Source: JAWKWH01 sp963669455 (GTDB taxonomy: Bacteria; Pseudomonadota; Alphaproteobacteria; Rhizobiales; Rhizobiaceae). From it: a DNA stretch of 64,000 bases. The stretch covers positions 3,038,001-3,102,000 of the forward strand of contig OY770026.1 in the NCBI GenBank assembly GCA_963669455.1, written 5' to 3'. The position numbers and the translations under genes were made by a program. This document shows, in pieces, positions 57,808-64,000 of the stretch (the stretch's first letter is position 1; each line of letters opens with the position of its first letter). The notes beneath the pieces are model-generated. The model was not told the origin of the DNA. It saw only the letters and a program-made list of their open reading frames with translations, and did no database searches.

Positions 57808-59711
57808 CAGCAGTAACCACGCTCTTTCAGCCAATTCTCCAGCTCATCGGCCAGTTCCTCGGCTGTGCGTCCGACCGTTTTGAGGTGGATGTCGGCGCGC
57901 TCCGGTGTTTCATATGGTGAATCTATGCCTGTGAAATTCTTGATCTCGCCTTTCATAGCCCGGGCGTAAAGCCCTTTGGGATCGCGCTTGGCGCACTCTT
58001 CGAACGGCGTGTCGACAAATATTTCCACGAATTCCCCCTCGCCAAGCATTTCGCGAACCATGCGGCGTTCTGCGCGAAATGGAGAGATGAAAGACACGAT
58101 GGTAATGAGACCAGCTTCCACCATAAGCTTCGAAACCTCGCCGACACGGCGAATGTTCTCGACGCGATCCTCGTCGGTAAAGCCAAGATCGCGGTTGAGC
58201 CCATGGCGCACATTGTCACCGTCGAGAATTGTCGTGTGCCGATCACTTACATGAAGCTTCTTTTCCAGAACGTTGGCAATTGTTGATTTGCCGGAACCCG
58301 ACAGGCCGGTGAACCACAAAACGACCGGTTTTTGGTGCTTGATCTCGGCGCGTAGGCTCTGGTCGATATCCAGCGCTTGCAAATGAACATTGGATGCCCG
58401 CCTCAGCGGGTATTCGATCATGCCGGCACCGGCGGTCGCATTGCTGATCCGGTCAATCAGGACAAATGCGCCGGTTGAACGGTTCTTTGAATATTCGTCG
58501 AAGGCAATGGGCGCCTGGGTCGAAATGTTGCAGACGCCAATCTCATTCATTTCCAGAGATTTGGCAGCGTCATGAGCAAAGGTATTGATGTCGACCCGGT
58601 ACTTCAATTCGGTGACAGTGGCATTTGACTGATCGCACTCGGTGCGCATCACATATGACCGCCCAGGCAATAACGGGTTTTCATCAAACCAGATAATCTT
58701 CGCCATGAACTGATCAGCAACATGCGGACGATTGTCGGGCGCGACAAGCATGTTGCCACGGGATATTTCAATCTCCGAATCCAGCACGAGCGTGACGGCT
58801 TCGCCTTGAGATGCCTCCTCAGTTTCCTCACCCTGGTTGATGATGCTTTCTACCTTTGCGATCTTGCCGGATTTGGCAACCGCGATGCTATCGCCGGTGG
58901 TTACTTTTCCCGACGCTACTGTTCCGCAAAAACCGCGGAAGTCCGAATTCGGCCTGTTCACATATTGAATGGGAAAGCGGAACGGTTGATCTGCTTCATC
59001 CAGATCAACGCGAACAGTCTCGAGATGTTCCAGAAGCGTCGGCCCATCATACCATTCAATTCTGCCGGACTTGGCCGAGACATTGTCGCCATAGCGCGCC
59101 GACAATGGAATTTCGACTATCGAGTCGAAACCCAAATCGGCAGAAAACTGACGGTAAGCACCGGCAATCTCGTCGAAAACCGCCTGCGAAAAGTCAACCA
59201 GATCGATTTTGTTGATCGCCAGGACGATGTGCCTGATACCGAGAAGCGAGGCGATATAGGAGTGCCTTCGCGTCTGCTGGAGCACTCCCTTGCGCGCATC
59301 AACCAGAACTATGGCCAAGTCCGCAGTGGATGCCCCGGTCGCCATATTGCGGGTGTATTGTTCATGGCCAGGTGTATCGGCAACGATGAACCGCCGGGCA
59401 GGCGTGGCAAAAAAACGGTATGCGACATCAATGGTGATACCCTGCTCGCGTTCGGCTTCCAGCCCATCTACAAGCAGCGCCAAATCGATATCGTCGCCGG
59501 TGGTCCCATGTTTTTTTGAATCGGCTTGCAGGACCGCAAGCTGATCTTCGAATATCAGCTTCGTGTCGTATAAGAGGCGGCCGATCAGAGTTGACTTGCC
59601 GTCATCAACCGAACCGCAGGTGAGAAAACGCAATGTCGTTTTCTTTTCCTGGTCAACCAGAAACTCGCGAATATCCTCATCGACCACTTTCGAATTTTGG
59701 TGAGTTGCCAT
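57807..59711 (-). CDS. cysNC: bifunctional sulfate adenylyltransferase subunit 1 / APS kinase
   Basis: A 634-aa fusion like rhizobial NodQ. The CysN part has the GTPase motifs GSVDDGKSTLIGRLL, DTPGHEQYTRNMATGAS and NKIDLVDF. The C-terminal CysC kinase has WFTGLSGSGKSTIANVL and LDGDNVRHGLNRDLGF, with VRRMLGEGEFVEIFVDTP-type lid residues. Together with CysD it turns sulfate and ATP into APS and then PAPS. The ATG at 59711 overlaps the cysD stop (TGATG). Confidence 0.95.
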   Translation of the reverse strand: MATHQNSKVVDEDIREFLVDQEKKTTLRFLTCGSVDDGKSTLIGRLLYDTKLIFEDQLAVLQADSKKHGTTGDDIDLALLVDGLEAEREQGITIDVAYRFFATPARRFIVADTPGHEQYTRNMATGASTADLAIVLVDARKGVLQQTRRHSYIASLLGIRHIVLAINKIDLVDFSQAVFDEIAGAYRQFSADLGFDSIVEIPLSARYGDNVSAKSGRIEWYDGPTLLEHLETVRVDLDEADQPFRFPIQYVNRPNSDFRGFCGTVASGKVTTGDSIAVAKSGKIAKVESIINQGEETEEASQGEAVTLVLDSEIEISRGNMLVAPDNRPHVADQFMAKIIWFDENPLLPGRSYVMRTECDQSNATVTELKYRVDINTFAHDAAKSLEMNEIGVCNISTQAPIAFDEYSKNRSTGAFVLIDRISNATAGAGMIEYPLRRASNVHLQALDIDQSLRAEIKHQKPVVLWFTGLSGSGKSTIANVLEKKLHVSDRHTTILDGDNVRHGLNRDLGFTDEDRVENIRRVGEVSKLMVEAGLITIVSFISPFRAERRMVREMLGEGEFVEIFVDTPFEECAKRDPKGLYARAMKGEIKNFTGIDSPYETPERADIHLKTVGRTAEELADELENWLKERGYC

Positions 59712-60616
59712 CAAAAATACCCTTCGCGCTTTTTCTTTTCCATCGACCCGGCCTCGTCGCGGTCGATCAATCTGCCCTGGCGTTCGGATGTGCGCGCCGT
59801 CAGCATCTCAGCAACAATTCCTTCAATGGAATTCGCCGTCGACTGAATTGCACCGGTCAGTGGATAACAGCCCAATGTCCTGAAGCGAACCATGCGTTCT
59901 TCCGGCTGCTCGCCGGGCAATAATTCCATACGATCATCGTCCTTGAGCAATATCATTCCGTCTCTTTCGATAACCGGCCTGTCTGCGGCAAAATATAGGG
60001 GCACAATGGGAATTTTTTCCAGCATGATATACTGCCAGATATCAAGCTCGGTCCAGTTGGACAGCGGGAACACCCGGATCGTCTCGCCGCGGCTGACACG
60101 GGTATTATAGGTGTTCCACATTTCTGGCCGCTGATTTTTCGGATCCCAGCGATGATTGGTATCGCGGAATGAGAATATGCGCTCTTTGGCCCGGGACTTT
60201 TCCTCATCACGCCGCGCCCCGCCAAATGCGGCATCAAACCCGAATTTGTCCAATGCCTGGATCAGCGCGGCCGTCTTCATAATGTGAGTGTGGGTATTTG
60301 AACCGTGATCGAATGGGTTGATACCATCGCGCACTCCATCCTGGTTGATGTGAACAAGAAGATCAAAACCAAGTTCTTCAGCCATTCGATCCCGAAACTC
60401 GATCATTTCACGAAATTTCCAGGTGGTATCAACGTGAAGAAACGGAAAAGGTGGTTTGGCGGGGTAGAATGCCTTCATTGCGAGACGCAGCATAACCGAG
60501 GAATCTTTGCCTACGGAATACAGCATAACCGGCGCGGAAAAGGTCGCCGCGACCTCACGAAATATGCGAATTGACTCAGCCTCAAGACGCCGGAGATGTG
60601 AGTTTGATACGAGCAA
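59711..60616 (-). CDS. cysD: sulfate adenylyltransferase subunit 2
   Basis: A 301-aa ATP-sulfurylase subunit, NodP/CysD family. The PP-loop is MLYSVGKDSSVMLRLA, followed by LHVDTTWKFREMIEFRD, FDAAFGGARRDEEKSRAKERIFSFRD and FPLSNWTELDIWQYI. The start is a TTG at 60616 with AAGGAG ten bases upstream. First gene of the cysD-cysNC-cysQ unit; no cysH, cysI or cysG is adjacent. Confidence 0.95.
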   Translation of the reverse strand: MLVSNSHLRRLEAESIRIFREVAATFSAPVMLYSVGKDSSVMLRLAMKAFYPAKPPFPFLHVDTTWKFREMIEFRDRMAEELGFDLLVHINQDGVRDGINPFDHGSNTHTHIMKTAALIQALDKFGFDAAFGGARRDEEKSRAKERIFSFRDTNHRWDPKNQRPEMWNTYNTRVSRGETIRVFPLSNWTELDIWQYIMLEKIPIVPLYFAADRPVIERDGMILLKDDDRMELLPGEQPEERMVRFRTLGCYPLTGAIQSTANSIEGIVAEMLTARTSERQGRLIDRDEAGSMEKKKREGYF

Positions 60617-60980
60617 GAATAGTGTCTCCTTTTTTAAGGCAGGCGCTTGGAAGATTCATGGTTTGTAGTTGTGGCAAACAATCGAACAATTGCTATGTGC
60701 GGGGCATTAAAGACCTCACCATCAATTGGCAACCGGTGCTCAATTCAATTATCGGACGGTTTGTGAAACGTTATGCTATTTTGAAAGCTATTTGCGAAAC
60801 CTGCTGATATCGAGGGGACATTCCTATCGCAAATCCGCCGTGATGGGACTGACCTGCACGTGCGCGCATTTTTGGGAAGCGCTTGCCGGCATCTGCATAT
60901 TCGCCCCGGAACTGTCCTTGCGGCGCTGGAACCAACAGCTACGACAATGATCGAAACATGTGTCTTTGCGTAAAACCATA
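60617..60980. other. intergenic region upstream of cysD
   Basis: About 360 bp with no supported gene; carries the AAGGAG ribosome binding site of cysD at its start, and is the probable location of its promoter. It also forms the 3' end region of the dehydratase gene. No terminator or repeat recognised. Confidence 0.35.
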
Positions 60981-62924
60981 TTATTCAGCCGAGCAGGCGG
61001 CAAAGTGCAGAACGTTGTCCTGCTCGATATTCAATTCGGGGGTATATTCGGGAACGATCTGCAACAAGCAACGCACCCCGCAGGATTCAGAGCTTGCCGA
61101 TACCGCACCTTCAAGGCCCCGAATAGCATCGGCAAACGTGTCAGAATCGATTGTTCGCGGCGTAGCGAGGAAATAATTCTGGTTATCGGTCGTATCCAGC
61201 GTCTCACGCCGGTCAAACAATTCCTCATATAGTTTTTCACCCGGCCGCAATCCAACGAACTCAATCTTGATGTCCTGATGAGGCCGGAACCCGGCGAGCT
61301 CGATCATTTTTTCGGCGAGATCAACGATCCTCACCGGCTCACCCATATTCAAGACAAGAATGCGGCCGCGATCTTTCTGTCTGCTCATGCCATGACTGGA
61401 AGCCTCAAGCACCAATCGAACTGCTTCTGGAATTGTCATGAAGTAGCGAACAATATCTGGATGCGTAACCGTAACAGGGCCGCCTCGGGCAATCTGAGCC
61501 TCGAACCGGGGGACCACGGAACCATTCGATCCAAGCACATTTCCAAAGCGTACGGTTTTGAACCGCGTCATGGAACCATTCAGATCGAGCGACTGGCAGT
61601 AAGCTTCAGCGGCACGTTTGGTCGCTCCCATTATGTTGGTCGGATTAACCGCTTTGTCGGTGGAGATCATGATGAAGGTCTTCACACCATGGGCAATTGC
61701 GCAGTCGGCGAGATTCCTGGTTCCCAGTATGTTGGTCTTTATGCTTTCAAGGATATTGTTTTCCATGAGTGGCACATGTTTAAGGGCCGCAGCATGGAAA
61801 ACTACTTCCGGTTTGTAACGCTCAATAAGTGTATTGACCCGGTCGCGGTCTCTAATGTCTGCTATTTTCGCAATGACCTCAAGATCTGGAAACTGCTCAC
61901 GTATCTTCGAATCGATCGTGTATAGAAAATGCTCGGATATATCGATGAGCACCAAACGCTTTGGATCGAATTGCGAAATCTGACGCACGAGTTCGCTTCC
62001 GATTGACCCGCCAGCGCCTGATATCAAAAGCGTTTTTGAGGCAATCAGCCGGGCAACAGGCGCTAGGTCGACGTCAACCTCTGGCCTGCCAAGCAGGTCA
62101 CTGATCTGGATGGGGTCCGGATCAATACCGCCGCCATCAATACTGGCTGTTTCAGACAAGTCCGGAATTCGGCTGACCTTCAGACCAACTGCGTTTGCCT
62201 TGCGTACAAGATCGCTGACCAACGCCTTTTCGATAGTTGGATTTGTGATGACAACTTCATCGACGCCACGCCCTCCAGCTTTCAGCTTCTCGATGATTTT
62301 GTCCAGGTTGGTATGGCGGCCGCGGACCTTGATCCCCTGGATCTGAAAGCCCTCGCGATATTCATCACTCAGTATGCCGCGTATCTTTATTGGGGAATGG
62401 GCGGAACGCCTGACCGCTCGAATAAATGATTCCGCATTCTCACTAACCCCATAAAGCAAAACGCTTCGCTGTTTGATATCCAGTGCAGCTTTGCGCCCAA
62501 CGGACAGGTATCCATATTCCTGAAGAACCCGGTAGAGAATACGCGATCCACTCAGTCCAAACACCATGAACATGAAAGCGATCGGCATAACGACACGGGG
62601 TAAATGATCCGCGCGTGACAGGAAAAACAAAATAACGGTGAAAGAGGTTGTGGCAAAAAAGCTTGCTTTCAGGATCGCAAATAGATCCGGGATCGATGCA
62701 TAACGCCAGGAACCGCGATTCAATGACGCAAAATAGAGGCTGGCACCACTGACAATACAAAACAATACTGCTTTGTCATGAATACCCGGTACCTTCGTCA
62801 TCCCGTCAATTCCCACATAGACCGCATATGCAAGGTAACATGATATCGCAGATACTGAGACATCGTGGAAGGTACTAGCTGTGCGGATCAGGCGAAGGCG
62901 ATTTTTCTTAAGAAAATTTAGCAT
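60981..62924 (-). CDS. WbpM/FlaA1-family nucleotide-sugar 4,6-dehydratase
   Basis: A 647-aa membrane protein. Four N-terminal transmembrane helices (to about residue 125) are followed by a CoA-binding-like domain (VLLYGVSENAESFIRAV) and a short-chain dehydrogenase domain with LLISGAGGSIGSELVRQI, HAAALKHVPLMENN and STDKAVNPTNIMGATKRAAEA. The catalytic pair is the Met and Lys of NIMGATK. Such enzymes convert UDP-GlcNAc to a 4-keto-6-deoxy sugar, the start of QuiNAc, FucNAc or bacillosamine synthesis. It stands alone, divergent from the FnlA-type gene. Confidence 0.9.
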   Translation of the reverse strand: MLNFLKKNRLRLIRTASTFHDVSVSAISCYLAYAVYVGIDGMTKVPGIHDKAVLFCIVSGASLYFASLNRGSWRYASIPDLFAILKASFFATTSFTVILFFLSRADHLPRVVMPIAFMFMVFGLSGSRILYRVLQEYGYLSVGRKAALDIKQRSVLLYGVSENAESFIRAVRRSAHSPIKIRGILSDEYREGFQIQGIKVRGRHTNLDKIIEKLKAGGRGVDEVVITNPTIEKALVSDLVRKANAVGLKVSRIPDLSETASIDGGGIDPDPIQISDLLGRPEVDVDLAPVARLIASKTLLISGAGGSIGSELVRQISQFDPKRLVLIDISEHFLYTIDSKIREQFPDLEVIAKIADIRDRDRVNTLIERYKPEVVFHAAALKHVPLMENNILESIKTNILGTRNLADCAIAHGVKTFIMISTDKAVNPTNIMGATKRAAEAYCQSLDLNGSMTRFKTVRFGNVLGSNGSVVPRFEAQIARGGPVTVTHPDIVRYFMTIPEAVRLVLEASSHGMSRQKDRGRILVLNMGEPVRIVDLAEKMIELAGFRPHQDIKIEFVGLRPGEKLYEELFDRRETLDTTDNQNYFLATPRTIDSDTFADAIRGLEGAVSASSESCGVRCLLQIVPEYTPELNIEQDNVLHFAACSAE

Positions 62925-63344
62925 AATACTTAATTACATCACTTTTATTCATTGTGGGGCGCCGCATGGTTATTTGACAATAAATAGCTCAAAAACTGTT
63001 CTCCATTTTTATTTCACCCCAGGAACATATTTTGGTCCTAACAGAGGCAATATTGTGACGCTCTCATGACGTGTGTGTCGGCAACAATGCAAATCTGCGT
63101 TGATCAAGAGCACTATGACTCGCAAAGCCCGATGTCGTGGCGACTGCGTTTGCAGGCCCCAATCCGCATTTTCCAGCCTATCAGGCAGAAGCACACTACT
63201 TAGGATAAATTCTAGAGTTTGGCGCGATCAACACCCAGCTCCTGTCGTGGCGTATATAATGTATCGCTAACAGACATTGATGTGTATTGGCAAGCTTGAC
63301 ATGCAGTTCTTAATCGTTAGGCAAGCTCGCGAAGGAGTTAAACT
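62925..63344. other. intergenic region between divergent dehydratase genes
   Basis: About 420 bp between the WbpM-like and FnlA-like genes, AT-richer near 62925-63060 and 63240-63320. Probably carries both promoters. No RNA gene or repeat recognised; reading frames here have no family resemblance. Confidence 0.35.
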
Positions 63345-64000
63345 TTGAGCAAAACGGTATTGATCACAGGCGGCACCGGGTCGTTCGGCAAAACCATGGT
63401 CAAGCATCTACTCGACCAGGGCTATGATGAAGTGCGTGTTTTCTCCCGCGATGAGGAAAAGCAGGACACGATGCGCCGCCAAATGAACCATTCACGGCTA
63501 AAATTCTTCATTGGTGATATCCGAAACCGTGAATCGCTCGATGCTCCAATGCAAGCCGTCGACTTTGTGTTTCATGCAGCAGCATTGAAACAAGTGCCCT
63601 CTTGCGAGTTTTTCCCGCAGGAAGCAGTTCTTACGAACATCATGGGCAGCGACAATGTCATCAAGTCAGCAGTTACCGCTGGAGTGCGCAAAGTTGTCTG
63701 TTTGTCTACAGACAAGGCTGTCCTGCCTGTCAATGCGATGGGCATATCCAAGGCGATGATGGAGAAGCTGGTGGCAGCCCATGCGCGCCTCCACAGTGAA
63801 AGCCCAACAACTGTGTGCGCCGTGCGCTACGGCAATGTCATGGAATCGCGCGGTTCCGTCATTCCGCATTTTATCCGGCAAATTAAGGCCGGCGATCCGA
63901 TTACTATCACCAACCCGGCCATGACCAGGTTCCTGCTGGCCCTACCTGAAACTGTCGGATTGGTCGAATTTGCATTTGAAAATGCTGTTCAGGGGGACAT
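63345..64000 (+). CDS. fnlA: UDP-GlcNAc 4,6-dehydratase/5-epimerase, FnlA/CapE/WbjB type (partial)
   Basis: The first 218 codons of a short-chain dehydrogenase that begins L-FucNAc or L-FucNAm synthesis, cut off by the window end. VLITGGTGSFGKTMVKHLL is the NAD-binding loop, FHAAALKQVPSCEFFP and CLSTDKAVLPVNAMGISKAMMEK are the FnlA/CapE-specific blocks, and RYGNVMESRGSVIPHFI follows. PSCEF and MGISKAMMEK distinguish it from PseB-type enzymes. The start is TTG with AAGGAG seven bases upstream. Downstream fnlB/fnlC-type genes would be expected beyond the window. Confidence 0.9.
   Translation, partial: MSKTVLITGGTGSFGKTMVKHLLDQGYDEVRVFSRDEEKQDTMRRQMNHSRLKFFIGDIRNRESLDAPMQAVDFVFHAAALKQVPSCEFFPQEAVLTNIMGSDNVIKSAVTAGVRKVVCLSTDKAVLPVNAMGISKAMMEKLVAAHARLHSESPTTVCAVRYGNVMESRGSVIPHFIRQIKAGDPITITNPAMTRFLLALPETVGLVEFAFENAVQGD

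Noticed and set aside
63345..64000. PseB-type dehydratase for pseudaminic acid
   Set aside because: The PSCEF and MGISKAMMEK blocks match FnlA/CapE/WbjB rather than PseB.

Overview
The window comes from an alphaproteobacterium of the order Hyphomicrobiales (Rhizobiales). The evidence is a MucR zinc-finger regulator, DUF2336, DUF1491, DUF5330 and DUF6456 proteins, a TIGR03808 Tat-exported repeat protein, a DivJ-like histidine kinase, a gene-transfer-agent type terminase and a methylmalonyl-CoA mutase pair, all in GC-rich DNA. The complete Mrp Na+/H+ antiporter, betaine synthesis genes and an apparently sulfated surface polysaccharide would suit a marine or saline habitat, but that is inference.

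Layout. 0.1-1.8 kb: GTA/phage-type terminase large subunit and a small upstream partner. 2.1-13.7 kb: housekeeping and regulatory genes (class A PBP, DUF1214/DUF1254 pair, DUF2336, a DivJ-like kinase followed by a peptidoglycan-binding protein and DUF1491, SufE, a DnaA-domain-IV-like/DUF6456 regulator pair, MucR). 14.0-19.9 kb: mrpABCDEFG. 20.1-28.4 kb: MsrB, oligopeptidase B, two c-type cytochromes, Fe/Mn SOD, branched-chain aminotransferase, haloacid dehalogenase and a HerA-like ATPase. 28.7-35.6 kb: methylmalonyl-CoA mutase subunits, an AbrB/Doc toxin-antitoxin pair with a palindromic operator, TIGR03808 and DUF3750. 35.6-40.2 kb: thiolase and betAB with a BetI-like operator. 40.2-44.0 kb: GDP-mannose genes, including a ManC-AGE fusion. 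44.2-46.5 kb: tRNA-Pro, L,D-transpeptidase, P450. 46.8-64.0 kb: a surface polysaccharide island.

The island holds a Wzz-like protein, a Wzy/ligase-like protein, a sulfotransferase, a flippase, a WbuX/Y/Z-type acetamidino module, tRNA-Gln, PAPS synthesis genes (cysD, cysNC) with the PAP phosphatase cysQ, a WbpM/FlaA1-like dehydratase and the start of an FnlA-type dehydratase/epimerase. Together these suggest a repeat unit containing an amidino-6-deoxyhexose (an L-FucNAm-like sugar) that is sulfated from locally made PAPS.

The least explained structure is a set of dispersed palindromic repeats. There are two copies of a MITE-like element of about 308 bp with 26-bp terminal inverted repeats, a 39-bp palindrome (one full and one half copy), and a third palindrome present twice in opposite orientation. 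Four element ends carry the hexamer TAGAGC, and in each case its TAG is exactly the stop codon of the adjacent, unrelated gene. All readings were made by eye from sequence and translation. No database search was run.
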